Positions 37,924-45,890 of a stretch of DNA of 47,887 nucleotides are shown piece after piece. The stretch comes from a virus, in the IMG/VR virus record IMGVR_UViG_3300024265_000083, positions 1-47,887 of that record. One strand, given 5' to 3'. The notes below the pieces were generated by a model. It saw only the letters and a list, made by a program, of their open reading frames with translations. It made no database searches and had not been told where the DNA came from. Numbering within the stretch: the stretch's first letter is position 1; each line of letters starts with the position of its first letter. Made by a program: the position numbers and the translations under genes.

Positions 37924-39946
37924 GAACTTAGGAGAGATTAGACGCTCATCGTTAAAAGTCCTTCTAGTTGCCCGTAGAGAGAACCCCACCCTTGATGTGA
38001 TAGAAGGTACCCCAAAGTATAGAAGGTTCCTTAGTAGGCTACTAGGAGCCTTTAAGCAACAGATTAGAGAGCTGACTAAGAATCAAGCCTTCATAGCTGC
38101 TTTGAATGACGGGGATATAGGCTCGATAGGTAGGCTTATGAAACCTTTAGACTTCTTTTTCCCCATCGAAGAATTTGAAGCCTTTTTAATATGGGCTGCG
38201 GAGTTCGGCACGATATCGGCAAGAGATAAGATAATAATAACCCAACAGACAAATAGACTGGAACGCATAAAGGTTGACTCCTCGGAGGGTTTTGTATCTA
38301 AAGAGGCTGTCACCCTAATTAGGCAGAGAAGCCCTATATCATACGGCGAGATGGATGAGAGTACCCTTAAGCAAATCAGTGGAGTAATCGCTAGGGGCTT
38401 TAGAGATGGACTAAACACCGATGATACAGTTACTAATCTGACTAGAAAGTGGAGTACCTTATCGGCTCACAAAGCTGATGTGATGGTAAGGACTGAGATA
38501 GCTTTTGCGGTATCGGCAAGTGAGAATTCACAATTTAAGGATTTGGGTGTAATTGCAACCACTTTTACAACTGTTGGCGACGACAGGGTGTGTCCCGTGT
38601 GTTTTCCTCTTGATGGTACGACCATACAAATAAATGGAAAGTTTCCTGTTGAGGGTGGTTTTGGTAATCAAGAATTTCCACCCTTGCATTTCTTATGTTA
38701 TGACGACAAAACAGAACTTTATACAGACGAAGGCTGGAAAGATTTTAGCGATTTAAAAGGAAACGAAAAAGTTTTAAGCCTTAATCCTGAAACATTTGAA
38801 CTTGAATGGCAACCATATATTCGTCAAGTCAGATATTCATACAAAGGAAAGATGATTAGCTTTAAAAGTAGAGGCTTGAACTTACTAGTCACGCCAGACC
38901 ATCAGATGTTTGTTGGCGCAAGAGTTGATAGGGGTAAAAAAGGGCGTAACGTAGAATGGGATTTTGTTAAGGCTCAAGAGCTAATGGAAAAAGTAGAATT
39001 TAGAATACCTCGAACAGGAAAATGGACAGGTAAAAGTCGAAAGTCAATAAATATAAATGGCTTAAAAATAGATGCAAAGACCTTTTGTTATTTTATGGGA
39101 TATTATTTAAGTGAAGGTTCGACGGTCAAAAGAGGCGACAACTGGTATCAGACAAGCATACATCAGCAAGGCGATGAAGGCCGAGATTATATATATGAGC
39201 ATATTAAAGAGATGCCAGTTAAAGTTAATAGAGGCGTAGATAAAATATATATAAATAATGTTCAATTAGGAAAGTATCTAAAACAATTCGGTAAGAGTTT
39301 TGAAAAGTTTGTACCTAAAGAGATAAAAGAACTTGATAAAGATTTAATCGGTATATTCTTAGATGCTTACTGTTATGGTGACGGCTATACAGCAACAGCC
39401 AAATGGTCAGAAAAGAACTTAGTTTCTACGGCTAGGCGTTATTTTACTAGCAGTAAGAAAATGGCAGAGGATATAGGTGAGCTGCTTTTAAAGTTCGGTA
39501 AACATCCATCATTTCGTTGCGATCCGACTAAAGGCAAGGAGCAGAAGTTTAGTAACGGAACTTATATTATCAACCACGACACATGGGTTGTTTTTGAATG
39601 TCATTCTAAGACGGCAATTGGAGGCAAGGATGCAAGTCACGGTGTTGTAACTGAAGAGGTTGATTATGATGGCGAGGTTTTTTGTATAGAACTTCCCAAA
39701 AATCATGTGTTCTGGGTTAGGAGAAATGGTCAAACGGCGTTCTCTGGTAATTGCAGATGCTACACCATGCCAGTATTCCAAGATATCAGCGTAGACATCC
39801 TAGACCTACCCGCAGGGCCGAAGCCTAAGAGCTTTATAACCCCATCCAAGCTAAGGAAACCTAAGAAGCCAGCACCGACCAAAGAGCTTCAATCAGTACC
39901 AGTCGAGGCAGGGGTGACAGGAGAACCGCCAAGTGATAATATATAG
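37904..39946 (+). CDS. MuF-type head morphogenesis protein interrupted by an intein
   Basis: A 680-residue precursor. The exteins form a MuF-like minor head protein: N-terminal helices, then TLSAHKADVMVRTEIAFAV, VGDDRVCPVCFPLDGTTIQI and PPLHFL joined after splicing to CRCYTMPVF, restoring the conserved HxxCRC zinc motif. Residues 265-616 are an intein. The mature protein is about 328 residues, normal for the family, which acts in head assembly and may be ejected with DNA. It normally follows the portal directly; here 7.8 kb of adhesin genes intervene. Start GTG/TTG-like at 37904 overlaps the previous gene. Confidence 0.88.
   Translation: MSVTLIENLGEIRRSSLKVLLVARRENPTLDVIEGTPKYRRFLSRLLGAFKQQIRELTKNQAFIAALNDGDIGSIGRLMKPLDFFFPIEEFEAFLIWAAEFGTISARDKIIITQQTNRLERIKVDSSEGFVSKEAVTLIRQRSPISYGEMDESTLKQISGVIARGFRDGLNTDDTVTNLTRKWSTLSAHKADVMVRTEIAFAVSASENSQFKDLGVIATTFTTVGDDRVCPVCFPLDGTTIQINGKFPVEGGFGNQEFPPLHFLCYDDKTELYTDEGWKDFSDLKGNEKVLSLNPETFELEWQPYIRQVRYSYKGKMISFKSRGLNLLVTPDHQMFVGARVDRGKKGRNVEWDFVKAQELMEKVEFRIPRTGKWTGKSRKSININGLKIDAKTFCYFMGYYLSEGSTVKRGDNWYQTSIHQQGDEGRDYIYEHIKEMPVKVNRGVDKIYINNVQLGKYLKQFGKSFEKFVPKEIKELDKDLIGIFLDAYCYGDGYTATAKWSEKNLVSTARRYFTSSKKMAEDIGELLLKFGKHPSFRCDPTKGKEQKFSNGTYIINHDTWVVFECHSKTAIGGKDASHGVVTEEVDYDGEVFCIELPKNHVFWVRRNGQTAFSGNCRCYTMPVFQDISVDILDLPAGPKPKSFITPSKLRKPKKPAPTKELQSVPVEAGVTGEPPSDNI
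38696..39751 (+). mobile_element. Intein with LAGLIDADG homing endonuclease
   Basis: A 352-residue element from Cys265 (CYDDKTELYTDEGWKDF) to Asn616 (VRRNGQTAFSGN), with Cys617 as +1 nucleophile. Splicing block A is at the start, block B-like LLVTPDHQMF follows, and block F is VFCIELPKNHVFWV. The penultimate residue is Gly instead of the usual His. Two LAGLIDADG-like helices, FMGYYLSEGS and LIGIFLDAYCYGDG, mark a DOD homing endonuclease that can spread the element into empty alleles. The insertion is at the metal-binding CRC motif, a highly conserved site. Confidence 0.93.
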
Positions 39947-39967
39947 TAATCGGAGCAAAGGAGCAGC

Positions 39968-40126
39968 ATGGATGATAAGGTTCTAAGGATTGTTACGAGT
40001 TGGGGAAGCTGGTTAATGACAGGTTTAGCCATAGCCCTTCTTTCTACCAAAAGTTATGACCAAGCAATATTTACGATGCTATTAGCTATATGGTTTCAGC
40101 TAAGGAGCAATAGATGGAGCAACTAA
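39968..40126 (+). CDS. 52-residue two-helix membrane protein
   Basis: An ATG with AAAGGAGCAGC upstream. Two hydrophobic segments (WLMTGLAIALLST and IFTMLLAIWFQL) separated by a short turn give a holin-like layout, although it lies far from the lysis genes. It overlaps the start of the first glycosyltransferase gene by 13 bases, so it may instead be a membrane partner of the sugar cassette. Confidence 0.6.
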   Translation: MDDKVLRIVTSWGSWLMTGLAIALLSTKSYDQAIFTMLLAIWFQLRSNRWSN

Positions 40127-40953
40127 CCACCGCCCTATGTGTACCCGTAAGAGGCCAGCTAAACGAGACTAAGGGCGTTCACGGCCTGTTTAACGACTAC
40201 TTCATGGGAAAGGTTTACATAGCCGACTCCCTACCTACCTCTGAATCAGAGAACTTCTTTAGGAAGCTATACGGGCGGCGGTTAAAGTATCTGTCTATGG
40301 AAGGTTCGTTTATCCTTAACCAGCTTAATTCAATGTGGAAAGAGGCCAGCGAGGATATAGTTATCTATACCCATAACGATGTTTACTTATATGGCGATTG
40401 GGAAACTCAGGTTAAAGACGCTTTCGCTAACCCCGAAGTAGGATTTGTAGCAGCTATCGGAATGAGGGGAACGCTAGCCGGTGGCGGTCGCTTAGATATT
40501 ATGAGCAATATGTTGGAGGCAGAGGTTCACGGTAGACGTTCCACGAAAGAGGAATTTATAACTCATGGGGATGGATTCTTTCTAGCGTTTAGGCGTAAGG
40601 CTCTGTTTGATGTAGGGGGATTTGATGATAAAGACTATGTAAGATTCCACGGTTGGGATCGAAACATTGCCATGCAGATGATTGAAGCAGGCTTTAAAGG
40701 AAAGTATGTACCTATCTCATGCCATCACAGAAGCGGAGTAACAGCTTGCGGAAATGAATATCAAAACGCCGTTAATGAGATACGAGGAATTTCTGAGGGT
40801 GGAGACAAGCTAGATCACGACCATAACATGTATGAAGTGTTTAATAAGAAGTGGGGCGACAAGCTACCCATTATGGTAGACGAAGAGGGCAATTTAATGG
40901 AAGGGCCGAGTCAATGGGGCGATTTCAAGAATTGGCACAAAAAGAATGACTAA
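40114..40953 (+). CDS. Glycosyltransferase, GT-A fold
   Basis: A 279-residue protein. DIVIYTHNDVYLYGDWE (near residue 88) takes the place of the DxD metal site. HGDGFFLAFRRKALFDVGGF, then FHGWDRNIAMQMIEAGFKG and the following SCHH are the acceptor-side motifs of GT2/GT27-type enzymes. It would transfer a sugar from a nucleotide donor to an unknown acceptor. The N-terminus (TALCVPVRGQL) lacks the usual long Rossmann start, so it may be a divergent form. AAGGAGCAATAG precedes the ATG. First enzyme of the carbohydrate cassette. Confidence 0.8.
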   Translation: MEQLTTALCVPVRGQLNETKGVHGLFNDYFMGKVYIADSLPTSESENFFRKLYGRRLKYLSMEGSFILNQLNSMWKEASEDIVIYTHNDVYLYGDWETQVKDAFANPEVGFVAAIGMRGTLAGGGRLDIMSNMLEAEVHGRRSTKEEFITHGDGFFLAFRRKALFDVGGFDDKDYVRFHGWDRNIAMQMIEAGFKGKYVPISCHHRSGVTACGNEYQNAVNEIRGISEGGDKLDHDHNMYEVFNKKWGDKLPIMVDEEGNLMEGPSQWGDFKNWHKKND

Positions 40954-41399
40954 TCTTTTCGATGCTTTAAGCCATGACAAGGGTGACAGAGCCATTGTAG
41001 GTTATCGAGGCTATTATTAAAAACATCCCCATCCATATGATGACAAACTATTTCCCGATGACGTGACTTTTGGAGGCCACAATCGACGCAGACATGAGGG
41101 CGATGCTTGGCGAGAAGATATCTAGCTATACCTCTCGATGTATTTTTCTTTCTTTCCTCAGCGTTCATCGGAGGCAAGGGGTTTCTCTTTCTGATAGCTT
41201 TCATTCTTGCATTGTTCTCTTTTTTGTGACTTTCATTATATTTGCGCCAGATAACTTTACGTCTTTCGGGGTTGTTGGCTGCCCAATGTTTGTCATTGCA
41301 GGGCTTAGAGCAATATTTTTTAATGGAGTAAACACTTTCAATGGGTTCGCCGCATTGAAGGCAGTTACTATGATGAACTTTAGAGGGTTGCTTATTCAT
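40950..41399 (-). CDS. HNH endonuclease (free-standing, antisense)
   Basis: A 149-residue protein from ATG 41399; the frame is open to a TTG at 41435. An N-terminal zinc ribbon (CLQCGEPI, then KKYCSKPC) is followed by a basic helix (ERRKVIWRKYNESHKK) and the HNH core: CVDCGLQKSRH, VCHHMDGDVFNNSL, then WLCHPCHGLKH. Antisense to its neighbours and tail-to-tail with the glycosyltransferase, it is probably a mobile homing-type gene inserted into the cassette. TATAAT on the minus strand just upstream may serve its own promoter. Confidence 0.88.
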   Translation of the reverse strand: MNKQPSKVHHSNCLQCGEPIESVYSIKKYCSKPCNDKHWAANNPERRKVIWRKYNESHKKENNARMKAIRKRNPLPPMNAEERKKNTSRGIARYLLAKHRPHVCVDCGLQKSRHREIVCHHMDGDVFNNSLDNLQWLCHPCHGLKHRKD

Positions 41400-41450
41400 A
41401 GTAACTATCATATTATAGTTATGACAGTTAGTCAATAAAGGAGCAGTAGC

Positions 41451-41666
41451 ATGAAGTTTGAGAGAAAAAGCGGAACAGTTGAAGCGGTACGATTAAATCA
41501 AGACATATCTTTTCCTGAAGTTGTCTTTAACGGAAATGGGGAGCCATTCCACCGAACCGGACTAGCAGGCAATTGGTTAGTTATAGATGATGAGCTTGGA
41601 TGCCAGTTTATTTATACAGACGATGAGTTCACAAGGCTTCATAAGAAACTTAAGGAAGCCAAGTGA
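41451..41666 (+). CDS. Small PGDYG-related phage protein
   Basis: A 71-residue protein: KFERKSGTVEAVRLNQDISF, then LAGNWLVIDDELGCQFIYTD, a shorter relative of the 26919-27197 protein. AAAGGAGCAGTAGC precedes the ATG. Family function unknown. ATGA-type overlap with the methyltransferase gene. Confidence 0.65.
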   Translation: MKFERKSGTVEAVRLNQDISFPEVVFNGNGEPFHRTGLAGNWLVIDDELGCQFIYTDDEFTRLHKKLKEAK

Positions 41667-42214
41667 AAACCTTTGAAGAAATATGGAGCTTATCAGAAAC
41701 CATAACAGGGGCTTTTGACAAGAGAGAAGCGGAAGCGGTTTATAACACTGTCAAGGATTTAGGCGAGGATAACTGCGTAGTCGAAATAGGTTCTTATCTT
41801 GGTCGCTCATCATCAGTAATCGGTCAGGTTGCTAAAGATAAGGGATTTATATTCTATTGTATTGACCCTTTTGTTGAAACGGCTATTAAAGATTTTATGG
41901 CTAATATGTTGAGGGTTAATGCTGGCTATGTCCTTTTCAATAAAACCTCTGTCGCTGCTAATGTCGATTGGAAAAACGGCACTTACCCTAAGATTGATTT
42001 CCTACTTGTAGACGGTGGACACCATTACCCCGAAGTTAGAAATGATTGCCTGCTATGGCTACCCCTTTTAGTTGACGGTGGTACGGTTGCTTTCCATGAC
42101 TATCAATCCTCTTGGCATGGTGTTAAGAAAGCTGTTGATAAGTATGTCACGGGCAGCTTTGGATATAACGAGACAGTTGTTTCCATGAAGATGTTTAGGA
42201 AATATAATGACTAG
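41663..42214 (+). CDS. SAM-dependent methyltransferase (Methyltransf_24 type)
   Basis: A 183-residue class I methyltransferase. VVEIGSYLGRSSSVIGQVAK (residues ~35-55) binds SAM, FYCIDPF is the second strand acidic loop, and LLVDGGHHYPEVRNDCLLW is the metal/acceptor loop typical of Methyltransf_24 enzymes found in sugar and antibiotic gene clusters. GTVAFHDYQSSWHGVKKAV closes the fold. It probably methylates a glycan or nucleotide sugar made by the cassette. Starts and ends overlap the neighbours. Confidence 0.85.
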   Translation: MKTFEEIWSLSETITGAFDKREAEAVYNTVKDLGEDNCVVEIGSYLGRSSSVIGQVAKDKGFIFYCIDPFVETAIKDFMANMLRVNAGYVLFNKTSVAANVDWKNGTYPKIDFLLVDGGHHYPEVRNDCLLWLPLLVDGGTVAFHDYQSSWHGVKKAVDKYVTGSFGYNETVVSMKMFRKYND

Positions 42215-42884
42215 CCCCCTAGTAACCGTATTCACTCTAAGCTATAACAAGCCTGACTATGTGGGTGAAGCTATTGTCTCGGTATTGAATCAGACGTTTA
42301 AGGACTTTGAGTATGTCATTGTTGAGAACTCAACCGATAAGATAACTAGAAAGATAGTTCGTTGGTACGATGATGACCCACGAATAGAAATAATTGACAA
42401 AGACTTTGAGCAGCAAATAAGAGCTAGCTTTAATATTGAGAGCATTATAAAGAACGTCAACTATTCGTCAGCTAACGGCAAGTACATCTTATTCCTAGCC
42501 GACGACGACATATTAAAACCTAATTGCCTAGAAGAACATATCAAAGACTTTCAAGCCCACGAAAAGCACAGGGCTAACTATCACAGCGTCGAGTGTCAGT
42601 TCGCTAACGGCGTGGATACCTTACTCAAAGCAGAGGCGACATTTAATAAGGAATATAAACCCTATTGCAAAACGGATGGGGGAGCAGTCATGTTTGAAAC
42701 CTCGTTATTTGACAAGCTCTTTTTCGATACCGACCTTAAGAACGCAGCGGAGAGTGACGGCCTTTTCTTAAATCAATTAGTAGAACTAACCGACATCCAC
42801 CCAATAGATAAAGTCCTATCAATTAAACGGATAACACCTATATCAAATTACAATAAGAGTGAGGGGAATAGATGGCAAAAGTAG
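42207..42884 (+). CDS. Family 2 glycosyltransferase, tandem copy A
   Basis: A 225-residue GT-A enzyme. VTVFTLSYNKPDYVGEAI and SVLNQTFKDFEYVIVENS form the nucleotide-binding half, and LFLADDDIL near residue 97 is the DxD-type site. It is shorter than many GT2 enzymes but complete through the acceptor region (GGAVMFETSLFDKLFF). It resembles the next gene (NQTF and VENS positions), so the pair arose by duplication. Acceptor unknown. Confidence 0.9.
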   Translation: MTSPLVTVFTLSYNKPDYVGEAIVSVLNQTFKDFEYVIVENSTDKITRKIVRWYDDDPRIEIIDKDFEQQIRASFNIESIIKNVNYSSANGKYILFLADDDILKPNCLEEHIKDFQAHEKHRANYHSVECQFANGVDTLLKAEATFNKEYKPYCKTDGGAVMFETSLFDKLFFDTDLKNAAESDGLFLNQLVELTDIHPIDKVLSIKRITPISNYNKSEGNRWQK

Positions 42885-43570
42885 GAATCATATTACCAAG
42901 CTTTGAGAAACCCATGTTTGTACTGGACGCTATCAACTCAGTTATCAATCAGACGTTTCAAGATTGGGAATTGCTGATAGTTGAGAACTCGAAGAATAAA
43001 AAGGTATGCGAAGTAATTGAAAAGTCCATAGAAGATAGACGTGTAGTCCTAGACTATCGCAATATGGATAACCATAGAAACCTAGACCAATATCCAACGT
43101 CGGTTATCGTGAATGAATGTTATCGTAATATATTCTTAACTGACATCGAATATCTCTTCTACCTAAGCGACGACGACACACTAGAGCCTGAATGTTTAGA
43201 GGAACTAGTTAAGGTATTAGACCAAGGCCATGATGTTTCCTACTGTGCTATCAAGCACTGGACGCAGCAGGAGGCCGGAGGATTCATTGAGAGCCACGAT
43301 CAGCAAGTAGATAAGCTAAGAGGTATCCAAGAGATAGGGAGTCCCGTAGATTGCATATTCGATGGCGGTCAAATTCTCTTTAGGCGAAACTGTTTACACG
43401 AATTAGAGCAACCCTACTATCCAGAAAAGGGAGAACATACAAGCCACTGTGACGGCGTGTTTATGACTAAGTTAATTAGCAAGTTCGCTTGGCATCCAGT
43501 AGCGAGCAATAAACCTCTAGTGAATCATCGGAGAACTAAATTATCGGTATGGAGGAATAACCGTGTTTGA
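42872..43570 (+). CDS. Family 2 glycosyltransferase, tandem copy B
   Basis: A 232-residue enzyme closely paralleling copy A: VGIILPSFEKPMFVLDAINS, VINQTFQDWELLIVENS, then YLSDDDTLEPECLEELV. DGGQILFRRNCLHELEQPYY is the acceptor-side loop. The 13-base overlap with copy A and 8-base overlap with the formyltransferase gene indicate coupled translation. The two likely add successive sugars or the same sugar to different acceptors. Confidence 0.9.
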   Translation: MAKVGIILPSFEKPMFVLDAINSVINQTFQDWELLIVENSKNKKVCEVIEKSIEDRRVVLDYRNMDNHRNLDQYPTSVIVNECYRNIFLTDIEYLFYLSDDDTLEPECLEELVKVLDQGHDVSYCAIKHWTQQEAGGFIESHDQQVDKLRGIQEIGSPVDCIFDGGQILFRRNCLHELEQPYYPEKGEHTSHCDGVFMTKLISKFAWHPVASNKPLVNHRRTKLSVWRNNRV

Positions 43571-44291
43571 GCGAATAGTGTTTCTAGGTGGCAAGGATAT
43601 AGGGTGTAAGATATTAGAACACCTACTTTTAATGGGTGAGCCTGTTAAGGGAGTAGTTCCAAACAAAGCTGATTGGCCTCCCCATAATTATCCTCCAATC
43701 CTTAGAAACCTATCTGAATCAGTCCATTGGTGTCATGGAGAAAATGATTTCGATTTTATCAAATCCCTTGAACCCGATATAATCATAGTCGCCTACTACG
43801 ACGGCATCTTACCAAAAGAAATTATCGACCTACCGAAACATGGCTGCATCAATATCCACCTAGCCGACGCTGAAAAGTATAGAGGCTGCTACCCAACTGT
43901 CCATGCCATTATGAATGGTGATAAAGAATACGGCGTTACAATTCATAAGATAGACGAGGGGATAGACACGGGGGATATTTATGTTAAATGGAATTTCCCC
44001 ATCGATGAAGGTGTGAACGGCAAGGAGCTATACGACAAAGCCACGCACATAGGGTTTAGGTGCTTCCAATACTTTTGGGATGTCTTTAAAGAAGGAATGA
44101 TAGCACCTAGAAAGCAAGCCAACGGAACAGCAATCCACCATAAAAGGGAACTGCCATCGAAAGAAATAGAGGTAAGAGGTAACGATAAACGAAAGATACT
44201 AGCCCTAGACTTTCAACCGCATGAGCCTTGTTACGTTCAAATAGGAAAAAGGAGGTATCACCTAATTGAGGATACCACTATTAAAGCCTAA
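43563..44291 (+). CDS. Sugar N-formyltransferase (Fmt/ArnA-like)
   Basis: A 242-residue protein. The formyltransferase catalytic triad is present at family spacing: Asn97 and His99 (INIHLADAEKYRGCYP) and Asp135 (IDEGIDTGDIYVKW). HxDEGxDTGDI is the signature of enzymes moving a formyl group from N10-formyl-THF to an amine. It lacks the tRNA-binding C-terminal domain of Fmt. Beside an aminotransferase and glycosyltransferases it most likely formylates an amino sugar, as VioF/FdtF-type enzymes do. Overlaps both neighbours. Confidence 0.87.
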   Translation: MFERIVFLGGKDIGCKILEHLLLMGEPVKGVVPNKADWPPHNYPPILRNLSESVHWCHGENDFDFIKSLEPDIIIVAYYDGILPKEIIDLPKHGCINIHLADAEKYRGCYPTVHAIMNGDKEYGVTIHKIDEGIDTGDIYVKWNFPIDEGVNGKELYDKATHIGFRCFQYFWDVFKEGMIAPRKQANGTAIHHKRELPSKEIEVRGNDKRKILALDFQPHEPCYVQIGKRRYHLIEDTTIKA

Positions 44292-45363
44292 ATACTTTCC
44301 CGAGATAACAGAGGAAATCGAAGCTGTCTTAAAAAGTGGATGGTGGGGTATGGGTAGCATGGTCGAACTATTTGAAGATGAGTTTGTTAAGTTCTTAAAT
44401 AACAGAGGCCATAATATCAAGTATGCTGTTGCTGTAAATAGTGGAACGGCAGCATTGCATCTAGCATTAAAGGAAAGAGCAGCGGGAAGAAGTGTAGAGC
44501 ATGGCAATATAGTAGTTCCTGCTTTCACGTTCGCTTCTACGGCTATGGTCGGTCTATACGAGGGTTACGACATACGCTTTGCAGATATCAACCCTAAAAC
44601 GTATTGTATGGATTTAGAACATGCTCAATCTTTGATAGATGAAAACACCGTAGCGGTAATCCCTGTCAACTTTGCTGGACGTACTTATCATTGTGACGAG
44701 AAGTACCGCAGCTTTATTATCGAGGATTGCGCTCACTCCCTAGATATCGCCTCAAAAGTATCTCAATATCAAGCATGGTCTTTTCACGCTGTTAAGCCTA
44801 TCCCTTGCGGTGACGGTGGAATGATAACAATTAAGAATAATGATGTAGCCTACGAGCGATTAAAGAAATTACGCTGGCTAGGGATTGACAAGGATACTCA
44901 CGCTAGAGAGAACCGAGGGTATAACTGGGAATATGATATCGGCATGGTTGGATTCAAATACCACATGAATGATTTAACCGCAGCAATCGGATTAGTTCAG
45001 TTGAAGCACGCTAACGAAACAAGCGCAGGTAGGGCAGTAATTGCCAATAGATACGATCAGGCTTTCGGTGACGATGAAGAAATCAAGTTACCCCCATTAT
45101 CAAGATCGTGGCACTTATACGTTATCCAGATGCTACACGGCGATAGAGATGAGTTTATAGAGCACATGAGGTCTAACGGTATCTCGGTAGGAGTTCACTA
45201 TAAACCGCTTAATCATTACTCAATATTTCCTGACGCTGATTTACCGCATACCGAAGCAGCTTATAAAAGGATAGTGAGTTTACCTATCTATGCAGGTTTG
45301 CAAGAGAGCGAGCAGGAATTTATAATACAGAAAACTAGGGAGTGGCTAAAGAGGAGCAGCTAA
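44266..45363 (+). CDS. DegT/DnrJ/EryC1-family PLP aminotransferase
   Basis: A 365-residue protein. Catalytic Lys177 lies in WSFHAVKPIPCGDGGM. VNSGTAALHLAL binds the PLP phosphate, PAFTFASTAMVGLYEG and IEDCAHSLDI are further family motifs, and YHMNDLTAAIGLVQL lies near the subunit interface. Members convert a keto sugar on a nucleotide carrier into an amino sugar, using glutamate. It would supply the substrate for the formyltransferase. The 5' end overlaps that gene by 26 bases; the start codon is TTG at 44266. Confidence 0.93.
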   Translation: MRIPLLKPKYFPEITEEIEAVLKSGWWGMGSMVELFEDEFVKFLNNRGHNIKYAVAVNSGTAALHLALKERAAGRSVEHGNIVVPAFTFASTAMVGLYEGYDIRFADINPKTYCMDLEHAQSLIDENTVAVIPVNFAGRTYHCDEKYRSFIIEDCAHSLDIASKVSQYQAWSFHAVKPIPCGDGGMITIKNNDVAYERLKKLRWLGIDKDTHARENRGYNWEYDIGMVGFKYHMNDLTAAIGLVQLKHANETSAGRAVIANRYDQAFGDDEEIKLPPLSRSWHLYVIQMLHGDRDEFIEHMRSNGISVGVHYKPLNHYSIFPDADLPHTEAAYKRIVSLPIYAGLQESEQEFIIQKTREWLKRSS

Positions 45364-45890
45364 TGAATGAGAATGAGGAAGTATCACAAGACAATCGCAC
45401 CGATGAAGAAAAGTTTACTTGGAAAATAGTAACCATGATTGGCAGTATCTTTAGAAAAGAACTTGATGAATATTACAAAGACGGATATCCCGATAGAGGC
45501 GTTGAGAAAGAGCGAGATATTATCAAATTAGTTAAAGACTTTTATATAGATCAGGTATTAGACGATACTGAAACATATACAACGAAGCCACCGGAAGAAT
45601 ATAGGGATAGCTTAGCTTGGTCGCAAGGATATGTAGAGGGAAGAGATGAAATAATACATCTTCTTGAAAAGAAAAAGGAACCTGTCGTTAGTCCGTTTGA
45701 TAAAGTAATGAGCTTGTTAATTTTACGGAGCTTTAAGAGTTGGGATAAAGAAATATTAGGCGACTTTGCGACATCAGGCATGATAAACAGCAAAGAAGAT
45801 GAGATTATTGCGGAGTGGGCTATCAATACAGCAATAGATAATATAGCTAAAAAAATAAGAGCAATGGAGGAAGAATCAAAACCGCAATAG
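45363..45890 (+). CDS. Hypothetical acidic protein in the sugar cassette
   Basis: A 175-residue helical acidic protein from ATG 45363, which overlaps the DegT stop and follows GAGGAGCAGC. KELDEYYKDGYPDRGVEKER, then YVEGRDEIIHLLEKKKEP. No catalytic or membrane motif. It may be a passenger or a small partner of the enzymes around it. Confidence 0.65.
   Translation: MNENEEVSQDNRTDEEKFTWKIVTMIGSIFRKELDEYYKDGYPDRGVEKERDIIKLVKDFYIDQVLDDTETYTTKPPEEYRDSLAWSQGYVEGRDEIIHLLEKKKEPVVSPFDKVMSLLILRSFKSWDKEILGDFATSGMINSKEDEIIAEWAINTAIDNIAKKIRAMEEESKPQ

Noticed and set aside
41070-41438. 122-codon + strand frame
   Set aside because: It is antisense to the HNH gene, whose zinc and HNH motifs are unmistakable. 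The + strand product is a hydrophobic artefact of reverse reading.
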